Source: Streptomyces iakyrus (GTDB lineage: Bacteria > Actinomycetota > Actinomycetes > Streptomycetales > Streptomycetaceae). From it: DNA of 64,000 nucleotides. The DNA lies in NCBI RefSeq assembly GCF_000717055.1, contig NZ_JNXI01000016.1:62001-126000 (forward strand), given 5' to 3'. The notes below the pieces were generated by a model, which was not told where the DNA came from, did not search any database, and worked only from the letters and a program-made list of their open reading frames with translations. Below, piece by piece: positions 54,847-63,438 of the stretch. The number at the start of each line of letters is the position of its first letter. The first letter of the stretch is position 1. The position numbers and the translations under genes were made by a program.

Positions 54847-55782
54847 ATGTCCACACACGACACGCAGGTCACGGCCGATGTGCCCGAGATGCCGGCGCCA
54901 CGCGTGCGGGAGTTCACCGCGCACAGCATCGGCGGCGGCCTGGCCCTGCTGCTCGGCCTCCTCGGACTCCTGGCCGGCGCGGGACTGATCGCGCTCGCCC
55001 CCTCGGTGGAGGCGGGCGGCGCGAAGGCCGGGCTGATCATCGGCGGCATCCTGGTCGCGCTCGCGGCGTTCCTCGCCATGTGCGGGCTGAACATGGTGGC
55101 GCCGGGCGAGGCCCGGGTCGTCCAGCTCTTCGGCCGCTACCGCGGCACGATCCGGCAGGACGGACTGCGCTGGGTGAACCCCTTCACCTCCCGCACGAAG
55201 ATCTCGACGCGCGTCCGCAACCACGAGACCGCCGTCCTGAAGGTCAACGACGCCTACGGCAACCCCATCGAACTCGCCGCGGTCGTGGTGTGGCGCGTCG
55301 AGGACACCGCCCAGGCCACCTTCGAGGTGGACGACTACATCGAGTTCGTCTCCACCCAGACCGAGGCGGCCGTGCGGCACATCGCCATCGAGTACCCCTA
55401 CGACGCCCACGAGGAGGACGGCCTCTCGCTGCGCGGCAACGCCGAGGAGATCACCGAGAAGCTCGCGGTCGAGCTGCACGCGCGGGTGGAGGCGGCCGGG
55501 GTGCAGATCATCGAGTCCCGCTTCACGCACCTCGCCTACGCCCCCGAGATCGCCTCGGCGATGCTCCAGCGGCAGCAGGCCGGAGCGGTGGTCGCGGCGC
55601 GGCGGCAGATCGTGGACGGCGCGGTGGGCATGGTGGAGGCGGCGATCGCCCGGATCACCGAGCGCGACATCGTGGAGCTGGACTCCGAACGGAAGGCGGC
55701 GATGGTCTCCAACCTGATGGTGGTGCTGTGCGGCGACCGGGCCGCGCAGCCGGTCCTCAACACCGGGTCCCTCTACCAGTGA
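54847..55782 (+). CDS. SPFH/band-7 domain membrane protein
   Basis: This is a stomatin/prohibitin-like protein of 311 residues. After about 25 polar residues come two adjacent transmembrane segments (about 27-47 and 57-79). The SPFH domain follows (about 80-280): [27 protein letters not shown], then [63 protein letters not shown], and a coiled-coil [27 protein letters not shown]. Such proteins scaffold membrane microdomains. The ATG at 54847 follows GGGGGACCACCC. The next gene overlaps by four bases (GTGA) and encodes a ribbon-helix-helix protein, a pairing that suggests the two products act together. Confidence 0.9.
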   Translation: MSTHDTQVTADVPEMPAPRVREFTAHSIGGGLALLLGLLGLLAGAGLIALAPSVEAGGAKAGLIIGGILVALAAFLAMCGLNMVAPGEARVVQLFGRYRGTIRQDGLRWVNPFTSRTKISTRVRNHETAVLKVNDAYGNPIELAAVVVWRVEDTAQATFEVDDYIEFVSTQTEAAVRHIAIEYPYDAHEEDGLSLRGNAEEITEKLAVELHARVEAAGVQIIESRFTHLAYAPEIASAMLQRQQAGAVVAARRQIVDGAVGMVEAAIARITERDIVELDSERKAAMVSNLMVVLCGDRAAQPVLNTGSLYQ

Positions 55783-56039
55783 CGGTCCCTCCTGAAGGCC
55801 AGGGACCGCAGCGCCGGCCGCAGCAGCAGCGCAAGCAGGTGCTGCTGCGGCTGGACCCGGCGGTGTACGAGGCGCTAGCGCGGTGGGCCGGGGACGAGCT
55901 GCGGTCGGCCAACGCCCAGATCGAGTTCCTGTTGCGGAAGGCGCTGGCCGAGGCGGGGCGGCTGCCGCGGGAGACCGGGCCGCTGCCCCGGCGGGGGCGG
56001 CCGCCCGGGGGGCCGGCCTCAGGGCCCCCGCCGGCCTGA
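55779..56039 (+). CDS. Arc-like ribbon-helix-helix protein coupled to SPFH
   Basis: This is an 86-residue basic protein. The central part, KQVLLRLDPAVYEALARWAGDELRSANAQIEFLLRKAL (about 19-56), is an Arc/MetJ-type ribbon-helix-helix: the strand QVLLRLD would enter the DNA major groove, followed by two helices. Both ends are Pro/Arg/Gln-rich and disordered. The GTG at 55779 overlaps the SPFH stop, so synthesis is coupled. RHH proteins normally repress transcription; here it might bind the palindrome upstream of the SPFH gene (54779-54792). A membrane-linked DNA-binding role is a speculative alternative. Confidence 0.8.
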   Translation: MTVPPEGQGPQRRPQQQRKQVLLRLDPAVYEALARWAGDELRSANAQIEFLLRKALAEAGRLPRETGPLPRRGRPPGGPASGPPPA

Positions 56040-56127
56040 ACACCCTGACCGGACGGCTGTTGCGGAACCGTGACAACGCGTTCCGACCTGCACGGCCGCA
56101 CCCCGTGCCAGGAGCTGCACACTCGGC

Positions 56128-56160
56128 GTATACATGCCGCGTATACACACCGTGTACAGT
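56128..56160 (+). promoter_or_regulatory. Tandem GTATAC/GTGTAC operator and leaderless promoter of padR
   Basis: GTATACA at 56128-56134 and 56141-56147 and TGTACA at 56153-56158 lie at 13- and 12-base intervals. TACAGT (56155-56160) is a -10-like box seven bases before the PadR ATG. The repeated half-sites are typical of PadR autoregulation. Confidence 0.65.
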
Positions 56161-56167
56161 CCTGGCC

Positions 56168-56692
56168 ATGTCCATCGGTCACACTCTCCTGGGACTCCTG
56201 GAGTCCGGCCCGCGTCACGGTTACGACCTGAAACGGGCCTTCGACGAGAAGTTCGGTCACGACCGGCCGCTGCACTACGGCCAGGTCTACTCGACGATGT
56301 CCCGCCTGCTGAAGAACGGGCTCGTCGAGGTCGACGGCATCGAGGCGGGCGACGGGCCCGAGCGCAAGCGGTACGCGATCACCGAGGCCGGCGTCACGGA
56401 CGTCGCGCGCTGGCTCGCCACGCCCGAGAAGCCGGAGCCGTACCTCCAGTCGACCCTCTACACGAAGGTCGTCCTCGCCCTGCTCACCCACCGCGACGCC
56501 GGGGACATCCTCGACACGCAGCGCTCGGAGCACCTGCGCAGCATGCGGATCCTCACCGACCGCAAGCGCAAGGGTGATCTGGCCGACCAGCTCATCTGCG
56601 ACCACGCGCTGTTCCACCTGGAGGCGGACCTGCGCTGGCTGGAGCTGGCCGCTGCCCGTCTGGACAAACTCCGTGAGGCGGTGACCCGGTGA
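56168..56692 (+). CDS. PadR-family transcriptional repressor
   Basis: This is a 174-residue PadR/Vtr-type repressor. The N-terminal winged helix-turn-helix (about 1-85) reads LLGLLESGPRHGYDLKRAFDEKFGHDRPLHYGQVYSTMSRLLKNGLVEVD and then GPERKRYAITEAG. The C-terminal helical domain (about 95-172, LYTKVVLALLTHRDAGDIL ... RLDKLREAV) mediates dimerisation. The mRNA is probably leaderless, with -10-like TACAGT seven bases from the ATG and three operator-like half-sites upstream. It is the first gene of padR-ABC-permease with overlapping starts, an autorepressed cassette of the kind induced by antibiotics or membrane-active compounds. Confidence 0.93.
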   Translation: MSIGHTLLGLLESGPRHGYDLKRAFDEKFGHDRPLHYGQVYSTMSRLLKNGLVEVDGIEAGDGPERKRYAITEAGVTDVARWLATPEKPEPYLQSTLYTKVVLALLTHRDAGDILDTQRSEHLRSMRILTDRKRKGDLADQLICDHALFHLEADLRWLELAAARLDKLREAVTR

Positions 56693-57378
56693 CGATTCCC
56701 GCTGGTTCGCTCCTCACCGCCCAGGACCTGCGCAAGGTGTACGGCCCGACGACCGCCCTCGACGGCGCCTGCTTCTCCATCCACCCGGGCGAGGTCGTCG
56801 CCGTGATGGGCCCGTCCGGGTCGGGCAAGTCGACCCTGCTGCACTGCCTGGCCGGGATCGTCATGCCCGACTCGGGCTCGATCACGTACAACGGGCGCGA
56901 GGTGACCGCGATGAGCGACGCCGAGCGCAGTGCGCTGCGGCGCTCCGAGTTCGGGTTCGTGTTCCAGTTCGGGCAGCTCGTACCGGAACTGACCTGCGTG
57001 GAGAACGTCGCGCTGCCGCTGCGGCTCAACGGCTCGTCCCGCAAGGAGGCCGAGCGGACCGCGCTGGCGTGGATGGAACGGCTGGAGGTCGACGACCTCC
57101 GCAAGAAGCGGCCCGGTGAGGTCTCCGGCGGTCAGGGGCAGCGGGTCGCCGTGGCCCGCTCGCTGGTGACGAACCCGCGAGTGGTCTTCGCCGACGAGCC
57201 GACCGGCGCGCTCGACTCGTTCAACGGCGAGCGCGTGATGGAGCTGCTCACGGACGCCGCCCGGTCGGCCAACACGGCCGTGGTGCTCGTCACCCACGAG
57301 GCGCGGGTGGCCGCGTACTCCGACCGCGAGATCGTCGTGCGGGACGGCAAGTCCCGTGACATGGAGCGCGTCGTATGA
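56689..57378 (+). CDS. ABC transporter ATP-binding protein (MacB/LolD type)
   Basis: This is the nucleotide-binding subunit of a MacB/FtsX-type ABC system. It has 229 residues. Walker A is MGPSGSGKSTL (45-55), the Q-loop is VFQFGQLVPELT, the signature is VSGGQGQRVAVARSL with GQ in the third-fourth position of the LSGGQ motif, Walker B is VVFADEPTGALD, and the switch histidine lies in LVTHEARVA. GTG at 56689 overlaps the padR stop, and its own stop overlaps the permease gene. Such systems export or sense peptides, antibiotics or lipids. The substrate is not predictable. Confidence 0.95.
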   Translation: MTIPAGSLLTAQDLRKVYGPTTALDGACFSIHPGEVVAVMGPSGSGKSTLLHCLAGIVMPDSGSITYNGREVTAMSDAERSALRRSEFGFVFQFGQLVPELTCVENVALPLRLNGSSRKEAERTALAWMERLEVDDLRKKRPGEVSGGQGQRVAVARSLVTNPRVVFADEPTGALDSFNGERVMELLTDAARSANTAVVLVTHEARVAAYSDREIVVRDGKSRDMERVV

Positions 57379-59711
57379 GCGTCAGGCAGTGGAGCCGGGA
57401 CCTGGGCATGGGGGCCCGGTTCGCCCTCGCCGGCGGACGCGAGGGGTGGACCCGGGCGCTGCTCACGGCCGTCGGCGTCGGGCTCGGAGTGGCGCTGCTG
57501 CTGCTCACCACCGCCATCCCGGGCGCCCTGGCGGAACGGGACCGGCGCGAGGAGGCGCGCAGCGACCACACCTTCGGCCAGCAGGAGATACCGAAGGCCG
57601 ACGACACCCTGATCGTCGTGGACTCGGACACCATCTTCCGGGACCGGGACGTGCGCGGGCGCATGCTGGAGCCCGAAGGCCCGAAGGCTCCGCTGCCCCC
57701 GGGGGTGTCGGCGTTCCCCGCGGACGGCGAGATGGTCGTCTCACCCGCGCTGAAGGAGCTGCTCGCCTCCCGCGACGGCAGGCTCCTGCGGGAGCGGCTG
57801 GACTACCGGATCACGGGCGCCATCGGCGAGCAGGGGCTGGTCGGCTCGCAGGAACTCGCCTACTACGCGGGCGGCAAGGGACTCGCGGAACGGCTGGAGG
57901 GCCCCGCCAGCGGGGCCCGGATCGACAGCTTCGGCAACCCGGACCTGGGGTCGCCCGACCCGTGGGACCCGGTCCTGCTCCTGCTCGTCCTGGTCGTCTT
58001 CGTGGTGCTGCTGATGCCGGTCGCCGTGTTCATCGCCGCGGCCGTGCGGTTCGGCGGCGAGCGGCGCGACCGCAGGCTCGCGGCGCTGCGGCTGGTCGGC
58101 TCCGACAGCCGGATGACCCGGCGGATCGCCGCCGGGGAGGCACTCGCCGGTTCCGTGCTGGGGCTCGTCCTCGGCACCGGGTTCTTCCTGCTCGGCCGGC
58201 AACTGGCGGCGTCCGTCGAGGTGTTCCGCGTCAGCGTGTTCCCGAGCTATCTGAATCCCTCTCCCCTGCTGGCCGTGCTGGTCGCGCTGGCGGTGCCGGC
58301 GGCCGCGGTCCTGGTGACGATCCTCGCGCTGCGGGGCGTGGTCATCGAGCCCCTCGGCGTGGTGCGCACGGCCAGGCCCGCGCGGCGCCGGCTGTGGTGG
58401 CGGCTGCTGCTGCCGCTGGGCGGACTGGCGCTGCTCTACCCGATGATGGGGCAGGGCGACGACGGCGGGAACTTCAACCAGTACCTGGTCGTCGGCGGCG
58501 TGATGCTGCTCCTGATCGGTGTCACGGCGCTGCTGCCCTGGGTCGTGGAGACGGTCGTCGCCCGGCTCGGTTCGGGCGGGGTTGCCTGGCAACTGGCTGT
58601 GCGCCGACTGCAGTTGAGCAGCGGTGTGGCGGCTCGCATGGTCAACGGCATCGCGGTGGCGGTGGCCGGGGCGATCGCGCTGCAGATGCTGTTCGCCGGG
58701 GTGGAAGGCAATTACACCAGGGCGTCGCAGTACGACGTCTCCCGGGCCCAGATGAGCGCGGACGTGCCGGAGGGCAGCGACGCCGCGCCGGTCGCCGCGC
58801 AGTACCGCGACACCGAAGGCGTACGCAAGGTCACCACCCTGTCGGACTTCCATCTCGGCGACCGGCGCGAGGCGGACGCCCTCATCCAGATCACCGTGGC
58901 CGACTGCGCGTCGCTGCGTGAAGTCGCAAAGCTCCCCGACTGCCGCGACGGTGACCTGTTCGCGGCCAAGGGCTCGGAGTACGACGGCGACAGCGAGCGC
59001 CTGGCCGTGCCCGGCACGCGCCTGTGGGCCGAATCGGAGGAATCCGGCCGCGCCGGCGACCGTACGGTCACCTGGACCGTTCCGCGGGGCATCCGGCAGG
59101 CCGAGTCCCGCGAGGACCCCACCGGATACGAGCGCGGCGGCCTCCTGATCACCCCCGGCGCGCTGCCCGGGAAGCTGAAGGCGCTCATGTCCACGCGGCT
59201 CTTCCTGAGCGTGGACCCCTCGGTGCCGGACGCCTACGACCACGTGCGCAACACGGCCGCGCGGCTCGATCCGACGTCCCAGCCGATGACCTGGCACAGC
59301 ATCGAGAGCAACGACCGCTACGCCGCCATCCGCACCGGCCTGTCCGTCGGAGCCGCGTGTGTGCTGGCCCTGATCGGGGCGAGCCTGCTGGTCTCGCAGC
59401 TGGAGCAGTTGCGCGAGCGCCGCAAACTGCTGTCGTCCCTGGTCGCCTTCGGCACCCGGCGCCGCACCCTGGGCCTGTCGGTGCTGTGGCAGACGGCGAT
59501 CCCGATCGGTCTCGGCCTGCTGCTCGCCGCGGCGGTGGGCATGGCCCTGGGCGCGGTCCTGCTGCGGATGACGAACACGTCGGTCCGGGTGGACTGGCCG
59601 AGCGTGCTGTCGGTGACCGGCATCGGCGCGGGCGTCGTCCTCGTGGTGACACTGCTGAGCCTGCCGCCGCTGCTGAAACTGATGCGGCCGGACGGGCTGC
59701 GGACGGAGTAG
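57375..59711 (+). CDS. ABC transporter permease (FtsX-like)
   Basis: This is a membrane permease of 778 residues with the duplicated FtsX architecture. One helix (about 28-50) is followed by a large extracytoplasmic loop (50-195), three helices (about 198-345), a second copy starting at about 350, a second outer domain (about 440-640, with one pair of cysteines: VADCASLREVAKLPDC), and three helices (about 655-765). TRRIAAGEALAGSVLGLVLGTG and LSVLWQTAIPIGLGLLLAAAVGMALGAVLL are FtsX-type cores. The ATG overlaps the ATPase stop. With the ATPase it forms a mechanotransmission- or export-type system under PadR control. It converges with oxyR, 16 bases apart. Confidence 0.94.
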   Translation: MSVRQWSRDLGMGARFALAGGREGWTRALLTAVGVGLGVALLLLTTAIPGALAERDRREEARSDHTFGQQEIPKADDTLIVVDSDTIFRDRDVRGRMLEPEGPKAPLPPGVSAFPADGEMVVSPALKELLASRDGRLLRERLDYRITGAIGEQGLVGSQELAYYAGGKGLAERLEGPASGARIDSFGNPDLGSPDPWDPVLLLLVLVVFVVLLMPVAVFIAAAVRFGGERRDRRLAALRLVGSDSRMTRRIAAGEALAGSVLGLVLGTGFFLLGRQLAASVEVFRVSVFPSYLNPSPLLAVLVALAVPAAAVLVTILALRGVVIEPLGVVRTARPARRRLWWRLLLPLGGLALLYPMMGQGDDGGNFNQYLVVGGVMLLLIGVTALLPWVVETVVARLGSGGVAWQLAVRRLQLSSGVAARMVNGIAVAVAGAIALQMLFAGVEGNYTRASQYDVSRAQMSADVPEGSDAAPVAAQYRDTEGVRKVTTLSDFHLGDRREADALIQITVADCASLREVAKLPDCRDGDLFAAKGSEYDGDSERLAVPGTRLWAESEESGRAGDRTVTWTVPRGIRQAESREDPTGYERGGLLITPGALPGKLKALMSTRLFLSVDPSVPDAYDHVRNTAARLDPTSQPMTWHSIESNDRYAAIRTGLSVGAACVLALIGASLLVSQLEQLRERRKLLSSLVAFGTRRRTLGLSVLWQTAIPIGLGLLLAAAVGMALGAVLLRMTNTSVRVDWPSVLSVTGIGAGVVLVVTLLSLPPLLKLMRPDGLRTE

Positions 59712-59727
59712 GTCCTCGTGCGGGGCG

Positions 59728-60678
59728 TCAGGCGTCCCGGTCGACGACCCGTACGGGCAGCGGCCGCAGCGCCTGGCGCAGGGCGGCCGCCAGCTCCTCG
59801 TACTCTCCGCCGCGTGCGGCCCCCGCGCGCATCGCCAGGGCGATCCGGCGGGTGGGGGCCGGGTCGGCGAAGTACCCGGTGAGGAGCTGGTTGCTGCGGG
59901 AGGTCTCGACCTTGAGGGCGGTGCTCGGCAGCAGGGTGACGCCGAGCCCGCCCGCGACGAGCTGCACCAGCGTGGACAGCCCCGCGGCGGTCGTGGTGAC
60001 CGGCACGTCGTCGCGGCCGGCCTCCCGGCAGATGTCGAGGGCCTGGTCGCGCAGGCAGTGGCCCTCGTCCAGCAGGAGCAGGTTCAGCTCGCGCAGAGCC
60101 TGGCGCGGGATGCCCTCCCGGCCGCCGAGCCAGTGGTCGAGCGGGGTGACCAGCACGAAGTCCTCGTCGAACAGCGGCAGTTCGGTCACGCCCGGCACGC
60201 CCAGGGGCACGGCGAGCAGCAGGAGGTCGAGCCGGCCGCCGGCCAGGCCGTCGAGCAGGCTGGCGGTCTGCTCCTCGTGCACCTGGAGGTCGAGGTGCGG
60301 GTACCGCTCGTGGACGAGCCGCAGGACCGTCGGCAGCAGATAGGGCGCGACCGTCGGGATCACCCCGAGCCGCAGCACTCCGGTGAAGGGCGCCCGGACC
60401 GCCTCGGCCTCCTCCATGAGCGCTCCCACCTCCCCGAGAACCGCCTTGGCGCGGACGGCGATCCGCTCACCCTCGGGTGAGAGCAGCACTTTGCGCGTCG
60501 TACGCTCGAGGAGCGTCACTCCGAGTGTCTCCTCCAGGGCCGACACGGCGCCCGAGAGGGCGGGCTGGCTCATGCCGATCGCCGCGGCCGCGTCCCGGAA
60601 ATGAAGGTGCTCGGCGACCGCCGCGAAGGCCCGGAGCTGGGCGAGGCTGGGCTGCCTGCGCTTATTACCGACCGTCAC
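59728..60678 (-). CDS. oxyR: LysR-family peroxide sensor
   Basis: This is a peroxide-sensing transcription factor of 316 residues. The LysR helix-turn-helix (about 10-70) reads LAQLRAFAAVAEHLHFRDAAAAIGMSQPALSGAV. The regulatory domain contains GHCLRDQALDIC, in which Cys208 and Cys217 correspond in position and spacing to the redox pair (Cys199/Cys208) of E. coli OxyR. LLLLDEGHCLRDQ and ETSRSNQLL are typical of actinobacterial OxyR. The GTG at 60678 begins MTVGNKRR. It is divergent from ahpC and ahpD, the classic peroxide-regulated pair, and should activate them through the 133-base intergenic region. Confidence 0.95.
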   Translation of the reverse strand: MTVGNKRRQPSLAQLRAFAAVAEHLHFRDAAAAIGMSQPALSGAVSALEETLGVTLLERTTRKVLLSPEGERIAVRAKAVLGEVGALMEEAEAVRAPFTGVLRLGVIPTVAPYLLPTVLRLVHERYPHLDLQVHEEQTASLLDGLAGGRLDLLLLAVPLGVPGVTELPLFDEDFVLVTPLDHWLGGREGIPRQALRELNLLLLDEGHCLRDQALDICREAGRDDVPVTTTAAGLSTLVQLVAGGLGVTLLPSTALKVETSRSNQLLTGYFADPAPTRRIALAMRAGAARGGEYEELAAALRQALRPLPVRVVDRDA

Positions 60679-60697
60679 TGATAACTACCTCCGATCA

Positions 60698-60734
60698 ACT
60701 CGACCGAGTGTAGCTATTTCCGTAATCAATCGAG
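60698..60734. promoter_or_regulatory. OxyR-ahpC divergent control region
   Basis: ACTCG-AC-CGAGT (60698-60709) and the palindrome TAGCTA (60711-60716) are followed by an ATCAATCGAG echo (60725-60734) of the upstream GATCAACTCG. The region lies between divergent oxyR and ahpC and probably contains the OxyR site. Confidence 0.5.
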
Positions 60735-60811
60735 CCTGTGCCAACATCAACACAGTCCAACCCATGGGAAACCCCCGCGATCCGGGAGTTTCTTCGCTGC
60801 AAGGAGTGTGT

Positions 60812-61366
60812 GTGCTCACCGTCGGTGACAAGTTCCCCGAGTTCGACCTGACCGCCTGCGTCTCGCTGGAGAAGGGCAAGGAGTTCCAGCAGATCAACCA
60901 CAAGACCTACGAGGGTCAGTGGAAGGTCATCTTCGCGTGGCCCAAGGACTTCACCTTCGTGTGCCCGACCGAGATCGCCGCCTTCGGCAAGCTGAACGAG
61001 GAGTTCGCGGACCGCGACGCGCAGGTCCTCGGCTTCTCCGGCGACTCCGAGTTCGTCCACCACGCCTGGCGCAAGGACCACGACGACCTGCGCGACCTGC
61101 CGTTCCCGATGATGGCCGACTCCAAGCACGAGCTGATGCGCGACCTCGGCATCGAGGGCGAGGACGGCTTCGCCAAGCGCGCGGTGTTCATCGTGGACCA
61201 GAACAACGAGATCCAGTTCTCGATGGTGACCGCGGGCTCGGTCGGCCGTAACCCGAAGGAGGTCCTCCGGGTCCTGGACGCGCTCCAGACGGACGAGCTG
61301 TGCCCCTGCAACTGGTCGAAGGGCGACGAGACCCTCGACCCGGTCGCGCTGCTCTCCGGGGAGTGA
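60812..61366 (+). CDS. ahpC: Alkyl hydroperoxide reductase C (peroxiredoxin)
   Basis: This is a typical 2-Cys peroxiredoxin that reduces hydrogen peroxide, organic hydroperoxides and peroxynitrite. It has 184 residues. The peroxidatic Cys51 lies in TFVCPTE, the partner active-site residues are in FAWPKDF, and resolving cysteines Cys164 and Cys166 are in ELCPCNW. The GTG at 60812 is seven bases from AAGGAG and gives the usual family length; an in-frame ATG at 60764 without a ribosome site would add 16 residues. It is cotranscribed with ahpD six bases downstream and divergent from oxyR. Recycling is expected through AhpD, not AhpF. Confidence 0.97.
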   Translation: MLTVGDKFPEFDLTACVSLEKGKEFQQINHKTYEGQWKVIFAWPKDFTFVCPTEIAAFGKLNEEFADRDAQVLGFSGDSEFVHHAWRKDHDDLRDLPFPMMADSKHELMRDLGIEGEDGFAKRAVFIVDQNNEIQFSMVTAGSVGRNPKEVLRVLDALQTDELCPCNWSKGDETLDPVALLSGE

Positions 61367-61372
61367 TCTGAC

Positions 61373-61906
61373 ATGTCGCTGGATGCCCTGAAGTCCGCCA
61401 TACCGGACTACGCCAAGGACCTGAAGCTCAACCTGGGCTCGGTCATCGGCAACTCCGACCTGCCGGCCCAGCAGCTGTGGGGCACGGTGCTGGCGACGGC
61501 GATCGCCTCGCGCTCCCCGATCGTGCTGCGCGAGCTGGAGCCGGAGGCGAAGGCGAACCTGTCGCCGGAGGCGTACACGGCCGCCAAGGCCGCGGCCGCG
61601 GTGATGGCGATGAACAACGTCTTCTACCGCACCCGTCACCTCCTGTCGGACCACGAGTACGGCACCCTGCGCGCCGGCCTGCGGATGAACGTCATCGGCA
61701 ACCCGGGCGTCGACAAGGTCGACTTCGAGCTGTGGTCCTTCGCCGTCTCGGCCATCAACGGCTGCGGCATGTGCCTGGACTCGCACGAGCAGGTCCTGCG
61801 CAAGGCGGGCCTGGACCGCGAGGTCGTCCAGGAAGCGTTCAAGATCGCCTCCGTGATCCAGGCGGTCGGCGTCACGCTGGACGCCGAGGCGGTCCTGGCC
61901 GAGTAA
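61373..61906 (+). CDS. ahpD: Alkylhydroperoxidase AhpD
   Basis: This is the thiol reductant protein that re-reduces AhpC and has weak peroxidase activity. It has 177 residues. The active site is [12 protein letters not shown], with Cys131, Cys134 and His138 and an expected catalytic glutamate at about 119 (DFELWSF). The length and the duplicated helical pattern fit AhpD. The ATG at 61373 lies six bases after the ahpC stop, with GGGGAGTGATCTGAC upstream. The lipoyl domain donor that serves AhpD in mycobacteria is not encoded nearby. A terminator follows. Confidence 0.96.
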   Translation: MSLDALKSAIPDYAKDLKLNLGSVIGNSDLPAQQLWGTVLATAIASRSPIVLRELEPEAKANLSPEAYTAAKAAAAVMAMNNVFYRTRHLLSDHEYGTLRAGLRMNVIGNPGVDKVDFELWSFAVSAINGCGMCLDSHEQVLRKAGLDREVVQEAFKIASVIQAVGVTLDAEAVLAE

Positions 61907-61931
61907 CACCCGGCCGCACGTCGCATGGAAC

Positions 61932-61966
61932 AGGGCCCCGTCCACCTGACCGGTGGGCGGGGCCCT
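61932..61966. terminator. Bidirectional terminator between ahpD and the AI-2E permease
   Basis: AGGGCCCCGTCCACC (61932-61946) and GGTGGGCGGGGCCCT (61952-61966) pair over 15 positions with one G-T pair and a 5-base loop, followed by TTCG. Confidence 0.85.
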
Positions 61967-61988
61967 TTCGGTGTCCCGCGCTCCTGGA

Positions 61989-63302
61989 CTACTCCGGGGC
62001 GGAGGGCGTCTGCGGGGTCGGCTCCGCGCTCACCGCCGTGGCCCCGCGCGGCCGCACGGAGTGCCGGAGCGCCGACTTCTGCGAGTACGACCGCAGATAC
62101 CCGGCGACCGTGTTCGTCACCGCCACCAGCGGCACGGCGACCACCGCGCCGCCGATCCCGGCCACCATTCCGCCGCACGCCACCGCCAGCACCACCGCCA
62201 GCGGATGCACCCGCACGGCACGCCCCAGGATGAACGGCTGGAGGATGTGGCCCTCGATCTGCTGCACCGCGAGCACCACGACCAGCGTCATGACGGCCGT
62301 GAACACCCCTTGGGTGACCAGCGCGACGACCACCGCCAGCGCCCCGGACACGACCGCACCCACCAGCGGGATGAAGGCGAACAGGAAGATGAACACCGCC
62401 AGCGGGACGGCCATCGGTACATCGAGGAAGTAGATGCCGAGGCCGATGAAGATCGCGTCGATCAGCGCGACGATCACCGTGCCCCGCACGTACGCCGTCA
62501 GCGTCCGCCACGCCGCCGGCCCGGCCCCGGCCACCCCGGGCCGCGCCGCCGCCGGCACCAGCTTCAGCGTCCACTCCCAGATCCGCTTGCCGTCGTAGAG
62601 CAGGAACAGCGTGCAGAAGACCGACAGCAGGATGCCGGTGAGCGCCTCGACGACGACCGTCACGCCCTCCAGGCCGGCGGAGGTGATCTGGTCGGTGTTC
62701 GCCCCGACCGCCTCGCGCAGGTTCGTGGCGATCTCGTTGATCTGCTTGTCCGTGACGTGGAAGGGGCTGTTCAGCAGCCAGTTCCGCAACTCGTCGATGC
62801 CGTCCTGGATCTGGCCCGAGAGGTCGTCGATGTTCTCCATGACCTGCCAGGTCACGAACCAGCCGATGAGGCCGATGACGACGAAGCCGAACAACGCCGT
62901 CAGCGCGGTCGCCGGCCCGCGGGGCACGCCGTGGCGCCGCAGCCGGGCCACCGTCGGCTGCAGGATCGCCGTGATGAGCAGCGCGATGACGAACGAGAGC
63001 ACCACGAGCTGGACGGCGCTGATGACCCGCATCAGCACCCAGAGGGTGCCCGCGAGGACGAGGAGCCGCCAGCCGGCCTCGGCCGCGACCCGCACCCCCC
63101 ACGGCACGGCCAGCGCGGGATCGGGGCGGGCGGCGACGTCGGGGGCGTAGTCCGGGGGCGGCGGCACGTGGTCACCGGCGAGCGTCCCCGGGTCGGGCTC
63201 GTCCTGCTCCCGTTCGGCCTCGGCGCGGCGTTCGTTGTACCGCTCGCTGATCTCGGTGAGCCCGGCACCGAGCCGGCCGAGCCACCCTGGCACTCGCGAC
63301 AT
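61989..63302 (-). CDS. AI-2E family (PerM/YdiK-like) transporter
   Basis: This is a membrane protein of 437 residues in the AI-2 exporter superfamily. A cytoplasmic N-terminus of about 75 residues, rich in charged residues and proline, precedes the family core. Helices are seen at about 77-120, 135-150, 220-240 and 275-385 (some paired), with the conserved YFLDVPMAVPLAVFIFLFAFIPLVGAVVSG and the C-terminal QQIEGHILQPFILGRAVRVHPLAVVLAVACGG. These are the PerM signatures. Members transport diverse small molecules or ions; autoinducer-2 transport is not implied. The ATG at 63302 follows AAGGAC. The C-terminal 35 residues are disordered. It converges on ahpD. Confidence 0.92.
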   Translation of the reverse strand: MSRVPGWLGRLGAGLTEISERYNERRAEAEREQDEPDPGTLAGDHVPPPPDYAPDVAARPDPALAVPWGVRVAAEAGWRLLVLAGTLWVLMRVISAVQLVVLSFVIALLITAILQPTVARLRRHGVPRGPATALTALFGFVVIGLIGWFVTWQVMENIDDLSGQIQDGIDELRNWLLNSPFHVTDKQINEIATNLREAVGANTDQITSAGLEGVTVVVEALTGILLSVFCTLFLLYDGKRIWEWTLKLVPAAARPGVAGAGPAAWRTLTAYVRGTVIVALIDAIFIGLGIYFLDVPMAVPLAVFIFLFAFIPLVGAVVSGALAVVVALVTQGVFTAVMTLVVVLAVQQIEGHILQPFILGRAVRVHPLAVVLAVACGGMVAGIGGAVVAVPLVAVTNTVAGYLRSYSQKSALRHSVRPRGATAVSAEPTPQTPSAPE

Positions 63303-63368
63303 GATCCGTCCTTTTCCCCCGTCTTGGCGCACCACTCCCCCGGGGAGCCGTCCGTCCGACCGTACATG

Positions 63369-63407
63369 GCGCGAGCCCCGCACCGGACGACGGTGCGGGG
63401 CTCGCGC
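63369..63407. terminator. Terminator after the transglycosylase-like gene
   Basis: GCGCGAGCCCCGCACCG (63369-63385) and CGGTGCGGGGCTCGCGC (63391-63407) form a perfect 17-bp stem with the loop GACGA. Confidence 0.9.
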
Positions 63408-63438
63408 GAAGAACGGGTTCGGCCGTGGGCCGGCCGGC

